64,000 nt of DNA from CAVPMW01 sp963706515 (GTDB lineage Bacteria > Chloroflexota > Anaerolineae > Anaerolineales > UBA4823): assembly GCA_963706515.1 (NCBI GenBank), contig CAVPMW010000019.1, positions 58,724-122,723 of the forward strand, given 5' to 3'. Positions 17,632-27,506 of the stretch are shown piece after piece. The translations under genes and the position numbers were made by a program. The notes below the pieces were generated by a model, which did not search any database, was not told the origin of the DNA, and was given only the letters and a program-made list of their open reading frames with translations. Position 1 is the first letter of the stretch, and each line of letters starts with the position of its first letter.

Positions 17632-19440
17632 CTACCACCCGCTCGCCTTGAAAACTTTGGCTAGCAGGCTTTCTCTCTCGCTGGAGGTCATGAAGCGCGG
17701 CCGGGCGTAATCGACGAAGAGGATGGGGATCAGCTCGCTGCCGATATAGCGTCCATCATAGAAGACGTGCCGGTCGAGGAATCCCTGGCGGGTTGCCTGG
17801 CTGACGTCGTATTGGTCGAAGAACAGGTTGCCCAATCCGTAGTGGATAAATGCCCCATTCTCGAACTCCATCGCCTGCGGCTGGTGCGCCTGGCTCCCAC
17901 TGACGACCACTGCCCCAGCCTGGGCAAGCGCGCGGAAATCTCGTTTTTGGTCGGGCTGAGCCTGGTAGGTATAGTACTCAAAGTGCTGGAAAGTAGCTAT
18001 TGGCAGGTAGCCCTGGCTGCGCAAGCTGGCGATCTCCTTCTGCGTCCAGGCAATATCACACGGGACGGCCCCGGGGTGATTGGGACCCGCCTGAGCGTAT
18101 CCGCCGCGCTTGCCGTTGCAGCCAATGAAAGCCAGCTTGTTGCCGTTATGTTCTATCAGCAACGCTTTCCGCCCGTCTTGCAGGTTTTCCCCGCCGCCGT
18201 AATAACCCCAGCCGCGCTGGCGGTATAAATCCAGGGTCAAACGCATGGCTGCCTCGCCCCAATCCTGGAAATGGTCCCCGGTCAGCTCGACAACGTCCGT
18301 GCCCACGTTTTCCATAAGCTGGATATAGCGTACGTCGCTGCAAAAACGCATCCCCTGCTGGACTGGATCAGGCGGCGGGCAGTTTTTGGCGAAAGGGACC
18401 TCATTGCTGATGTGAGTGATATCCGCATTACGCAAGAGGTCGCCGATATCTTTGGCGGGATAGGTGATCCCGCGCTGCTCCATGGTGAACGCCGTCGCGC
18501 GCACTAAAGCGGTCACGCCGGTCATCACGACAGTGGTCAGCTTGCCCGGGTCACGGTTGGAGGTTGGCGCCAGGGGAGCCGACGACTGCGGCCCATGGAG
18601 GGAATAGATGGCTGAGGCCAGGGTTGGGTCTCCATTGAGCGAGATTGGAACTGCTAACGGGTATTTTGCCGGGTCAAATTCCTTGCGCAGCGGGGATTGC
18701 CCATCCACTTCGAGAACCTTCCAGCGCGGCTCCAACCGCTCGAAGGGTACGATAGCCCAGGCAGGCCGGTCCTTCCAGGCTTCGTCCAGGACCCCATCCG
18801 CCGGCAGCACCTGTGTCGATCCGCTGCCAGGAGGTCCCCAAAGGGCGCTGAGCGCTGCCAATGTGGTCTCATCCAGGAGGAGTGGTCGCTTTCCCCAGGG
18901 ACTGGGGGCTTCGCCCTTCCAGGCGTGCAGCAGCGTATCCATGGAGACCCCTTGCAGCTGGGTTGGGAAAGGGACCACGAGCGCATAGACCCAGCGGCTC
19001 AACGGGCGATCGCCGCCTGCTTCCAGACGTAAAGCCCCTGGAGGCAAAGCTGCCGGGTCCTGGCTAGCCAGCTGGGTAAGCTCGGCGGGCAGGTTCAGTG
19101 ACTGCTGCCAGAGCACAGGCAGGCGCGGGTCAACCCACACCCCGATGCCCTCCTGCGAAGCAGCCGGGGCAGTCGCCGGGACTGGCTCAGGCGTCGCGGT
19201 AGGTGGTAGGGTAGGAGTGGGCAGCGCTAATGTTGGCAGCGCCAACGTTGCCAACGCTGGCGTGCTGGCTGCAGATACGGTTTGCGGTTGGAATGGAGTC
19301 CGCGTGGCAGGGAAGGCGCCCGGATTGGCGGAGAGCGCCTTCGGCGAGACAGGCAGGCTGCCGGAACAACTTGCGCTCTGCAATACAAGCAGCAAGCCCA
19401 GCAGGATTAGAAAGATCGACCTTTTACCCCAATTTGCCAT
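17632..19440 (-). CDS. CapA-family lipoprotein, copy 1
   Basis: Predicted exported lipoprotein: hydrophobic n-region and lipobox LQSASC with Cys25, followed by a Thr/Pro/Ala-rich linker to about residue 100. Residues about 110-280 (RWVYALVVPFPTQLQGVSMD) resemble a solute-binding-like lobe. The C-terminal CapA/PgsA metallophosphatase-like domain has KLTTVVMTGVTALVRATAF, ADITHISNEVPF, VVELTGDHFQDWG, FQHFEYYTYQ, VSGSQAHQPQ and FIHYGLGNLFFDQ. In the first motif the usual Gly-Asp metal ligand is replaced, so catalysis is uncertain. It is the last gene of the FTCD-CapA-CapA set and a paralogue of the gene before it. Confidence 0.88.
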   Translation of the reverse strand: MANWGKRSIFLILLGLLLVLQSASCSGSLPVSPKALSANPGAFPATRTPFQPQTVSAASTPALATLALPTLALPTPTLPPTATPEPVPATAPAASQEGIGVWVDPRLPVLWQQSLNLPAELTQLASQDPAALPPGALRLEAGGDRPLSRWVYALVVPFPTQLQGVSMDTLLHAWKGEAPSPWGKRPLLLDETTLAALSALWGPPGSGSTQVLPADGVLDEAWKDRPAWAIVPFERLEPRWKVLEVDGQSPLRKEFDPAKYPLAVPISLNGDPTLASAIYSLHGPQSSAPLAPTSNRDPGKLTTVVMTGVTALVRATAFTMEQRGITYPAKDIGDLLRNADITHISNEVPFAKNCPPPDPVQQGMRFCSDVRYIQLMENVGTDVVELTGDHFQDWGEAAMRLTLDLYRQRGWGYYGGGENLQDGRKALLIEHNGNKLAFIGCNGKRGGYAQAGPNHPGAVPCDIAWTQKEIASLRSQGYLPIATFQHFEYYTYQAQPDQKRDFRALAQAGAVVVSGSQAHQPQAMEFENGAFIHYGLGNLFFDQYDVSQATRQGFLDRHVFYDGRYIGSELIPILFVDYARPRFMTSSERESLLAKVFKASGW

Positions 19441-19537
19441 AGTTTCCCCACCCGTTGCAGAATTGTGCTGGCGGCTCCCCTTCTTCTGGTTGCCTTAGGA
19501 TTTTCCGGAGAGATATCCGCAAATTCCCAATGCTCCG

Positions 19538-21235
19538 CTATTGCCACGTGCTGGCAGAGAAAACGGATTTTAGCAGGGTTTCTTTCTCCTCGGGGGTCAT
19601 CAACCGCGGGCTGGCATAGTCGATGAAATATATCCCGATGAGCTCGGTGCTGATGTATTTATTATCGTAGAAGACATGCCTGTCCAGAAAGCCCTGCGAG
19701 GTGGGCAGTCCCATGAAAAACTGATCGAAGAATAGGTTGCCCAATCCATAGTGGATGAACGCATCTTTGTAGAACTCCAGGCCCTGCGGCTGGTGCGCCT
19801 GGCTGCCGCTGACAATCGCCGCGCCGGCTTCGGCCATGCCGCGAAAATCGGTGACCTGCTTCGGCTGGGGTTGGTAAGAATAGTATTCAAAGTGCTGGAA
19901 AGTGGTAATCACATTGTAGCCCTGCTGGTGCAAGCGGGCGATCTCCGAGTGCATCCATTCCGGGTCGCATTCCACTGCGCCGGGGTTATCTCCCCGGGCA
20001 GTCGCATAGCCTCCGCCTTTCGCATTGCAGCCGATGAAGGCGATCTTGTTCCCATTGTGCTCGATAAGGCGCGCCTGGCGGGCATCCTCCTGATTATAGC
20101 CGCCGCCGTAATAAGGCCAGCCGCGCTGTTTATATAAGTCCAGGGTATAGCGCATGGCATCCGGTCCCCAATCGCCGAAATGGTCGCCGGTCAGCTCGAC
20201 GATGTCGGTGCCAATCTCATCCAGCAAGCCGATATACTCCGGTCGGGAGCAAAAGACCAGCTCTGTCTGGTGCGTGTCCGGCTGCGGGCAGTCCTTGACA
20301 AAGGGAATCTCATTGCTGACGTGCAGGATATCTGCGGACTGCAGCAGCGGGGCTATGAAACGCGCCGGATAGGTAATGCCGAAGCGGCGCATCGTCTCAG
20401 CGGTGGCGCGTACCAGCGCAGTTACCCCGGTCAGCATGACCGTGGTCAGCTTGGCGGGGTCGCGGTTCAGCAGCGGCAAAGTAAGGCTGGCTTGCTGGCT
20501 TGCCTTCAAATATGCATCGACCAGGGCGGGATCGCCGGTCAGGGAGAAATCAACCGTAAGCGGGTATTTCTGCGGGTCGAAATCTTTCCACAATGGAGAA
20601 AGACCATCCACCTGGAGCACCTTCCACTTGGGTTCGAGCGCTTCGAAAGGCAGGATCGCCCAAGCCGGGCGGTTGTCCCAGGCATAAGGGAGCAGCTGGT
20701 CAGCCGGCAGCACTTTGACCGCCCCCTCGGCAGGCGGACCCCACAGCTCGCTGAACACCTGCAAGGTGCTCGCCTCCATTAGCAAGGGGAGGTCTCCAAA
20801 TGGTCCTGCGGGAGTCCCGCTCCAGGAGGATTTTAGCTCTTGCAGCGAGACGCCGTCCGGAATGGTCGGGAAGGGGGCTACCAGGGCATAGGTCCAGCGG
20901 GCTACAGGCTGTCCGTCGCCTGCACCCACCTTGATTTGCGCTTCTTCTTCCGCATTCGCCAGGCTGAACTCCTCGGGCAGGGTCAGCTCTTGCTGGAGCT
21001 GGGCAGGGAGATAGGGCGCCAGCCATACCCGTTTAGGTTGGGGGGTCGGGGTTACACTCGGGCTGGGCGTGGCGGTTGGTGAAGGCGGGAGAGCCGTTGC
21101 TGAAATCAGTAAGGTCGCCTGGGTTGGGCTCCCAGACCCTTCGTTCGCTTTGCGCGTGCAGCCGGCGAGGAGGGTTAACCCCACCAGCAAAACAGCAAAG
21201 GGCAGGAGCAGCAGCCAGCGACCGGATCGCTTCAC
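19538..21235 (-). CDS. CapA-family lipoprotein, copy 2
   Basis: Same architecture as the copy that follows it: lipobox TLLAGC with Cys26, a proline/threonine linker (PSPTATPSPSVTPTPQP), a solute-binding-like region (RWTYALVAPFPTIPDGVSLQ) and a CapA domain with KLTTVMLTGVTALVRATAET, HVSNEIPFVKDCPQP, DIVELTGDHFGDWG, FQHFEYYSYQP, SGSQAHQPQ and FIHYGLGNLFFDQ. Its ATG at 21235 overlaps the FTCD stop by 4 bp (ATGA), which suggests coupled translation. CapA proteins are known from poly-gamma-glutamate and capsule export, but no capB or capC gene is nearby, so the role here is open. Confidence 0.9.
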   Translation of the reverse strand: MKRSGRWLLLLPFAVLLVGLTLLAGCTRKANEGSGSPTQATLLISATALPPSPTATPSPSVTPTPQPKRVWLAPYLPAQLQQELTLPEEFSLANAEEEAQIKVGAGDGQPVARWTYALVAPFPTIPDGVSLQELKSSWSGTPAGPFGDLPLLMEASTLQVFSELWGPPAEGAVKVLPADQLLPYAWDNRPAWAILPFEALEPKWKVLQVDGLSPLWKDFDPQKYPLTVDFSLTGDPALVDAYLKASQQASLTLPLLNRDPAKLTTVMLTGVTALVRATAETMRRFGITYPARFIAPLLQSADILHVSNEIPFVKDCPQPDTHQTELVFCSRPEYIGLLDEIGTDIVELTGDHFGDWGPDAMRYTLDLYKQRGWPYYGGGYNQEDARQARLIEHNGNKIAFIGCNAKGGGYATARGDNPGAVECDPEWMHSEIARLHQQGYNVITTFQHFEYYSYQPQPKQVTDFRGMAEAGAAIVSGSQAHQPQGLEFYKDAFIHYGLGNLFFDQFFMGLPTSQGFLDRHVFYDNKYISTELIGIYFIDYASPRLMTPEEKETLLKSVFSASTWQ

Positions 21236-22776
21236 AGGGCGAGCCCCCCGCGGGTGACGAGGGTTTTTTGCACCTGGATCTCCAATTCCCTGGAGGTCGC
21301 ATCTAATTCCTGCAGCCTGGCTAACATGCCCGGCACAGATGGGTCTTGCAGCCCTAGTACATTAATGCGCACATTGTACCCTGCACTGGCTAAAGCCGCG
21401 CGGGCCAGCGCGGCTGCTGTTGCCCCATCGCTGATTGCACGTATATTTCCTGCGGCGACCACCTGAGCAGCCAGATCCATTACCTCAACGGCTTTCTCCG
21501 CGATCGCCAGCGGCTCGCAAGCAGCGCCGAGCGAGGCTGCGGCGAGCGCCTGTTCGCGGATGGCTGCCTGTTCTGCAGTTTCTTTGGGCAGCTTGAGCGC
21601 AGCCATCACCTGCTCGAATGCCGCCGCGTCCTTCTGCACGCCCGAGGTCAGCTCTGCGCGCAGCGCTTCAGCCCGAGCCAGGATTGCCTGCATCTGCCCT
21701 TCAACCTCGGCAAACCTCTTCTTCCCACTGGTCACACGCGCCACCATTGCCACCAGGGCAGCCGCCTCTGCGCCGGTGTAGGCGGCTGCTGAGCCGCCTC
21801 CCGGCGTGGCGCTCCCGGAGGCTAACGCAGTCAAAAAGTCCTGCGCCTCCATTACACCCGCCTGTCTTTCTCCTTCCTGGGAAACGGTTGCCAGGCGCTG
21901 CTCGAGTACTTGTTCTGCCTCGAATCCATCGAGCTGGAGGTACCATTGCGCTGCATCCAGCAGGGCTTCTTGCGGGATCAAGCCGACCAGCTCGCTGTGG
22001 TGGATAGCCGTACCGTAACGGGCTGCCTCGCGGCGGATCAGCTCAACCACACGGGCGACCGGCGTGCGCCGGAAATCGGTCAGGTTCATGGAGACCTGCG
22101 CCCGCCCTTCCACTAACATACCCAGGGCTTTGACAAAACGTAAGCCCCCGGAGGATTGGCGGATTGCCCGGGCGATCCGCTCGGCGATGGTCACATCTTC
22201 AGTTGCAAGGTATACATTGAAGGCAATCAGCGGCTGGCGGGCGCCAATCACTGTTGCACCTGCCGGACCAAGGCGGGCTGGACCATAGTCGGGAGATCGC
22301 TCCGGCAGGGAGGCGATCTCCTCTTTAAGAGTTTCATATTCTCCCCGGCGGATATTTTCCAGGTTAACGCGCTCTGGTCGGGCAGCTGCTGCCTCATAAA
22401 GGTAAACCGGGATGCCCAATTCGCTGCCCACCCGCTCCCCCAGGCGGCGGGCAATTTCCACGCACTCCTGCATCGTCACCCCGCTGATCGGAACGAATGG
22501 GACCACGTCGGTCGCGCCGATGCGCGGGTGCTCGCCCTGGTGCTTATCCAGATCGATCAGCTCCGCCGCTTTGGCGATGGCGCGGAATGCGGCTTCACCC
22601 ACCTCGCCCGGTGGACCCACGAAAGTCAGGACGGTGCGATTATGGTCCATATCCGAATGCTGATCCAGCAGGTGGATCGACGGCACGGATTGGATCGCCT
22701 GGCGGATCGCAGTGATCACCTCAGGACGACGGGCTTCGGAAAAATTTGGGATGCATTCCACCAGGGGCAGAGGCAT
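21232..22776 (-). CDS. Glutamate formimidoyltransferase / formiminotetrahydrofolate cyclodeaminase fusion
   Basis: Bifunctional enzyme of histidine degradation: transfers formimino from formiminoglutamate to THF, then cyclises it to methenyl-THF with loss of ammonia. The transferase part (1-300) has LVECIPNFSEARRPEVITAI, DMDHNRTVLTFVGPP, GEHPRIGATDVVPFVPI and VSMNLTDFRRTPVARVVELI. The cyclodeaminase (about 320-500) has FLTALASGSATPGGGSAAAY and VAAGNIRAISDGATAAAL. Start ATG 22776 has an AAAGGAG site; a longer reading to 23151 would be antisense to the neighbouring lipoprotein. Folate C1 units link it functionally to the methyl-THF methyltransferase at 13680. No hut genes are present. Confidence 0.93.
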   Translation of the reverse strand: MPLPLVECIPNFSEARRPEVITAIRQAIQSVPSIHLLDQHSDMDHNRTVLTFVGPPGEVGEAAFRAIAKAAELIDLDKHQGEHPRIGATDVVPFVPISGVTMQECVEIARRLGERVGSELGIPVYLYEAAAARPERVNLENIRRGEYETLKEEIASLPERSPDYGPARLGPAGATVIGARQPLIAFNVYLATEDVTIAERIARAIRQSSGGLRFVKALGMLVEGRAQVSMNLTDFRRTPVARVVELIRREAARYGTAIHHSELVGLIPQEALLDAAQWYLQLDGFEAEQVLEQRLATVSQEGERQAGVMEAQDFLTALASGSATPGGGSAAAYTGAEAAALVAMVARVTSGKKRFAEVEGQMQAILARAEALRAELTSGVQKDAAAFEQVMAALKLPKETAEQAAIREQALAAASLGAACEPLAIAEKAVEVMDLAAQVVAAGNIRAISDGATAAALARAALASAGYNVRINVLGLQDPSVPGMLARLQELDATSRELEIQVQKTLVTRGGLAL

Positions 22777-22899
22777 GCAGGTTAGCGCTCCTTTCGCTGA
22801 AATCCTGGCTATTATACTCGCACCCGCTTTGCCGGAGGTATCCTTAGCGCCCTTCTCGATTTCTGGTAGAATTCTTGCAACTGCGATAGTCACAGCTCT

Positions 22900-24493
22900 A
22901 TGAATATGCTCACTCGCAATCGGTCTCACAGAGTCCGGCTGATCTGCATCCTGAGCCGTCTGTTTTCTGACCTCTCTGGCCTGTTCACGCTCAGGACAAT
23001 CTGCAGCGAGCATTTGGAGCATCTCCGAGTACAATCCCTCGCCTACACCGGATAGCAGCAACCCCAGTTCTAACCCCCTCCCGCAAATTGTGCTGCCCGC
23101 GGGTGCGTTCGTCCCTACCCGGGCGCCGGGCGCGCCGATCCAGACTCCCACGCCCGATGCCGCTCACCCGCTGCCCGCCATGCGCACTGAAGCCCGACAG
23201 CATACCGTCAAAGCCGGCGAAACGCTGGGGACAATCTCCAAACAGTATGGCGTAGGGGTACAGCAGCTGGTAGAGGTTAATAAATTAGCCAACCCGGACT
23301 TCCTGCAAGCAGGTTGGACGCTGCAGATCCCCGCACCGACCCCGGCGGTCCACGGGCTGGCATTTAAAATTATCCCGGACTCTGAGCTGGTTTACAGCCC
23401 CGGAACCGCCAATTTCAATACCACCGGATTTATCCAGAGCAAGGCAGGCTATCTGGCAGGCTACAGCGGAGAGGCCGAGGGGAAGACGCAGAGCGGCGCG
23501 CAGATCGTAGAGCTGGTCGCGCGCGAATACTCGGTGAACCCGCGCCTGCTGCTCGCTGTGCTCGAATACCAGAGCGGCTGGGTGACCAGGCCCAACCCGG
23601 CCTCCAATACTATAGATTATCCCATCGGCGTAATCGATCCGCGGCGGAAGGGGTTATACAACCAGCTATCGTATGCGGCGAACAATCTGAACCGGGGTTA
23701 CTACACGTATCGGGTTAACGGCGCGCCGACCTGGGTGCTGGCGGATGGCAACGTAATCCCCATCGATCCGACGATTAACCCCGGCACAGCCGGCGTGCAG
23801 AATTTCTTCTCTACCCTGGAAGGTCTGCCTGATTTCCAGCGAGCTGTATCCCCGGATGGACTGTACGCTACATATAATGCACTGTTTGGATATCCGTTCG
23901 ATTACGCCTTCGAGCCGCTCGTCCCAGATGACCTGGCGCAGCCCGAGCTGCAGCTGCCGATTGAGCCTGGCAGGGAGTGGGCCTTCACCGGCGGACCTCA
24001 CGGGGGGTGGGGAGACGGCTCTGCCTGGGCGGCCCTGGATTTTGCCCCTCCGGGCGATGCGCTGGGCTGCGTCCCAAGCAATGACTGGGTGGCAGCGGCT
24101 GCCCCGGGTTTGATCTTGCGCGCCAGCAATGGGGCAGTCGTACAAGACCTGGACCTGCCCGGCTTTCCGGCTGACGGCCTGGAAGGGACTGGCTGGACGC
24201 TGCTTTATATGCACGTCGAATCGCGCGATCGGGTCCAAGCCGGGACTTATCTGCATCCCGGTGATCGGATCGGTCATCCCTCCTGCGAAGGAGGTGTTTC
24301 AAATGGCACACACGTACACCTTGCGCGGCGCTATAATGGAGAGTGGATTCCGGCTGACCAGAAGCTGCCCTTCAATCTGGATGGCTGGATTTCCAGCGGG
24401 ACCGGCAACGAATATGATGGCTACCTCGAAAAGGCTGGTAAAAAACTCGAGGCTTACGCAGGTCGCACCGACAATAATATTATCTCGCGCTGA
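22900..24493 (+). CDS. LysM/lysozyme-like/M23 lipoprotein 1 of 4, frameshift in signal peptide
   Basis: Probable cell-wall lipoprotein. ATG 22900 gives a basic n-region (MNMLTRNRSHRVRLICIL), and after a shift near 22955 the other frame gives the lipobox CFLTSLAC. A Pro/Ser linker leads to a LysM domain (HTVKAGETLGTISKQYGVGV, WTLQIPAP), then a helical domain with YSVNPRLLLAVLEYQSGW that resembles lytic-transglycosylase folds but with Gln at the Glu position, and an M23-like domain with GGPHGGWGDG, ALDFAPPGD and GTHVHLARRYNGEW. Cys in ALGCVPS and HPSCEGG are conserved in all four copies. Without the shift, a GTG at 23090 would start a signal-less form. Confidence 0.85.
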
Positions 24494-26089
24494 TGAATAA
24501 GAGTTTATCTCGCCTCCTGATCGTTCTGTTCCTGACAGCCTACCTGAGCAGTGCCTGCGCGGTTAACGGCGGGTATTGGGTTCCTCCGCATGCAACCGTT
24601 ACGCGCCCGGCTATAAAATTGGCTGCACTCGAGACGTCCATCCCGGTCATCGACTTGCCAGTTACGGTTCAGGAGACCGTTGCGCCAACCCTCCAGCCAC
24701 CCGAGCCGCTTGCCACAGAGTCCTGCCGGCGACCCACCACCGGTATCCACAGTGCCTTCGAGCGAGGTAAACGATACGCCGATCCTGTATTACGCCCAGG
24801 CGGCGGATACCCTGCCGGTGGTTGCCGTCCGCTTCGGGGTGGAACCCTCCGAAATTTCTTCACCGGAGCCCATCCCCGAACGAGACTTTATCAACCCGGG
24901 CCAGCTGCTGATTATCCCGCGCAGGCTCGCCAATACAACCGCCTCAACCCACCTGATCCCGGACAGCGATGTGGTTTACTCGCCCTCAGCGATTAACTTC
25001 GACATTGCCGCATTTGCAAACGAAGGCGGCGGCAAACTGAGCAGCTACAATGAATGGCTGAAAAGCACCAGCACGCTCACTGGAGCGGAGGTGCTCAAGA
25101 GGGTAGCGTTAGAAAACTCGATCAACCCGCGCCTGCTGCTGGCGCTCCTGGAGTACGAAAGCCATTGGGTGTACGGACAGCCGGAGAACCAAAATCAGAT
25201 CGATTACCCGATGGGACTGGTCGACCTGAGCGAGAAAGGTCTCTATCATCAGCTCGTTTGGGCGGTCAACCAGCTCTCGATCGGTTATTACGCTTACCGG
25301 GAAGGGCGCCTGACAGAGATCCACTTCAAAGACGGCAGCTCGGCGCGGCTGGCACCTGACCTGAATGCCGGTACAGCCGCCCTGCAATATTATTTTGCCC
25401 AGCTCTACTCCGGGCAAGCCTGGGTGGATGCTCTCGACCCACAGGGAGGCTTCCCGGCTTTGTACGAGCGAATGTTCCCCAACCCCTGGGAGCGCGCAAA
25501 AACCGTTGAGCCGCTGTACCCCTCCGGTACCAGGCAGCCTACTCTCACCCTGCCCTTTGCGCGGAATTGGGTCTGGAGTTTCACCGGCGGACCACACGGC
25601 GCCTGGGAGCATGACGGCGCGTACGCGGCGCTCGATTTTGCTCCCGGCAGCGTGGAAAGCGGCTGCGTCAAGTCTCTCGCCTGGGTCACTGCTGCAGCAT
25701 CAGGGCTAGTCGTGCGCTCAGGCAATGGCGCCGTAGTGATCGATCTAGACGGGGATGGGTACGAGCAGACCGGATGGGTCTTGCTCTATATGCATGTTTC
25801 CAACACCGACCGCGTGGTTGCAGGGGCTTTCGTCGACGAGGGCACACCCTTGGGACACCCGTCCTGCGAGGGCGGCATATCGACCGGCACACACCTGCAT
25901 ATTGCGCGCAAGTTCAATGGGGAATGGGTGCCCGCCGATGGGCCTCTGCCTTTCGACCTGGGCGGCTGGGTCGCGCATGCTGGCGATGCAGCTTACAAGG
26001 GATATCTCAGCAAGGGGGATGTGAAAGTCCCGGCTTGCACCTGCTCCTCGTACGAAACCCGCGTCCTGCGCACAGACGACGACCCCTGA
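24493..26089 (+). CDS. LysM/lysozyme-like/M23 lipoprotein 2 of 4, one frameshift
   Basis: Starts on the last base of the previous stop (TGATG). Signal peptide with lipobox AYLSSAC, then a linker; one shift near 24720 restores the downstream frame. LysM-like region: ILYYAQAADTLPVVAVRFGV and NPGQLLIIPRR. The lysozyme-like domain reads NSINPRLLLALLEYESHWVY and keeps a Glu before Ser, unlike copies 1 and 4. The M23-like part has GGPHGAWEHDG, ALDFAPGSVESGC, GHPSCEGG and GTHLHIARKFNGEW. About 531 aa when corrected. It probably acts on peptidoglycan outside the membrane; substrate bonds are not determined. Confidence 0.86.
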
Positions 26090-26163
26090 CGGTCTTCCTT
26101 TACGAGCGGTTTCCTGAGATTGCTGTGCAGGAAAAGCATCTCCTTTCCAGCCTGACACAAACG

Positions 26164-27491
26164 ATGTGGGCAATTCTCCTGCTGGTTTCCAGCCGGCAGC
26201 TTCCACCTGCCTACTTTCTTAGCCCAAATTCACCGCCGGTGAGACCAGCTGTCATTACCGTTGCCTCTAAACTGCGAGTCGCCCCCGGCAGAGCTGCTCC
26301 TGCCCGATCGCGAGGTCATCGACAGCCCGGCCTCAGCTCAATTCGACTCTGCGGCATACCTGGAGCAAACCGGAGGGTACCTGGGCAAGCAGCATGAATT
26401 CCTGGCGGATACAGGGGAGACCAGCGCCGCCGGGATCGTCCAAAGAGTTGCCAGGGAATTCTCGATTAATCCGCGCCTGCTGCTGGCCTTGCTCGAACAC
26501 GAATGCCAGTGCGTGCGCGGCCAGCCAGCAAATCTGCCGGACAGCCGCAACTTGCTCAATCTGCAGGATTATCCCAATCAAGGATTATTCACTGCGCTCG
26601 AATGGGCGAGCACCCAGCTCAATTCTGGTTATTACGGGTGGCGCAGGGGAGCCCTGGCAGGCGTTCAAGCAGGCGATGGCATTATCTCGCCCCTGGCTCC
26701 GGGCTTAAACGCCGGCAGCGCAGCCTTGCTTTTTTACGCCAGCCGGCTGGCAGTCAGGCAGAGCTCGCCTGTCAGGCAAAGTTCGCCTGTCAGGCAAAAC
26801 TCCTCAAAAAAGAAGCATTCAGATTGAGGCTGAAGAGATCGCCATGCTCTACAGCCAGATGTTCGGCGACCCGTGGCAGCGGGCGCGTTCTGCCCCCCCG
26901 CTCTTGCCAGCCGATTTGGCCCAACCCAGCCTAATTCTGCCGTTCCTCCCCGGAGATGCCTGGAGCTTCACTGCCGGGCCTCATCCAGCCTGGGGGTTGG
27001 ATGGCGCCCTGGCCGCGCTGGATTTTGCTCCCGCGGCTAACAGCGCAGGATGCAGCCCATCCGCGGCCTGGATCGTCGCCGCAGCAGATGGGCGAGTTGT
27101 CCGCTCGGGTTCCGGGGCAGTCGTTCTGGACCTGGGCGATCCGGCGCATGGCGAGCCAGTGCCAGATGGGTTGGAAGATACCGGATGGGACTTGCTCTAC
27201 CTGCACGTTGCCAGCCAGGAGCGCGCCCCGCTGGGCGCTTACCTGCGCAGCGGTGACCGGCTGGGACATCCTTCCTGCGAAGGCGGTCGAGCAACCGGGA
27301 CACACCTGCACTTTGCCAGGAAGTATAATGGGGAATGGATGGCTGCCGATGGTCCCGTTCCCCTGGTCATGGATGGTTGGAGAGCCCTGGCAGGACCGGC
27401 GCCCTACCAGGGGTGGCTCGCCCGCGCTGGGATAAAGATCCAGGCGAGCCTGTATGCAGCCAGATCCAGCCAGATATTCCGTGAACCGTAA
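26164..27491 (+). CDS. Lysozyme-like/M23 protein 3 of 4, LysM domain missing, frameshifted
   Basis: The shortest member of the array. The N-terminus is poorly defined: MWAILLLVSSRQLPPAYFL could be a signal segment, in a different frame from the body. No LysM domain is present, and the region that begins the others' post-LysM part (ELLLPDREVIDSPASAQFD) comes almost at once. The lysozyme-like domain reads FSINPRLLLALLEHECQC. An 18-bp triplicated tract (26753-26806) interrupts the middle, and a shift in the A-run near 26805 leads into RSIQIEAEEIAMLYSQMFGD and the M23-like domain (AGPHPAWGLDG, ALDFAPAANSAGC, GTHLHFARKYNGEW). It may be functional or a decaying duplicate. Confidence 0.7.
26753..26806 (+). 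repeat. 18-bp tandem repeat, three copies, inside lipoprotein 3
   Basis: GTCAGGCAGAGCTCGCCT (26753-26770), GTCAGGCAAAGTTCGCCT (26771-26788) and GTCAGGCAAAACTCCTCA (26789-26806) encode VRQSSP-type units. No equivalent exists in the three sibling genes, so it arose after duplication. An A-run frameshift lies directly after it. Confidence 0.85.
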
Positions 27492-27506
27492 GGTGAGCCC
27501 AGAGAA

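Noticed and set aside
17449..17664. 71-residue plus-strand frame with KKPNP repeats
   Set aside because: It is produced by the 21-bp tandem repeat, has no ribosome-binding site and overlaps the capA 3' end antisense.
22777..23151. N-terminal extension of FTCD to 23151
   Set aside because: It is antisense to the lipoprotein signal region and not conserved; ATG 22776 has an AAAGGAG site and starts the family motif.
26753..26806. Possible CRISPR or direct-repeat array
   Set aside because: 18-bp units with no spacers inside a coding region; simple tandem repeat.
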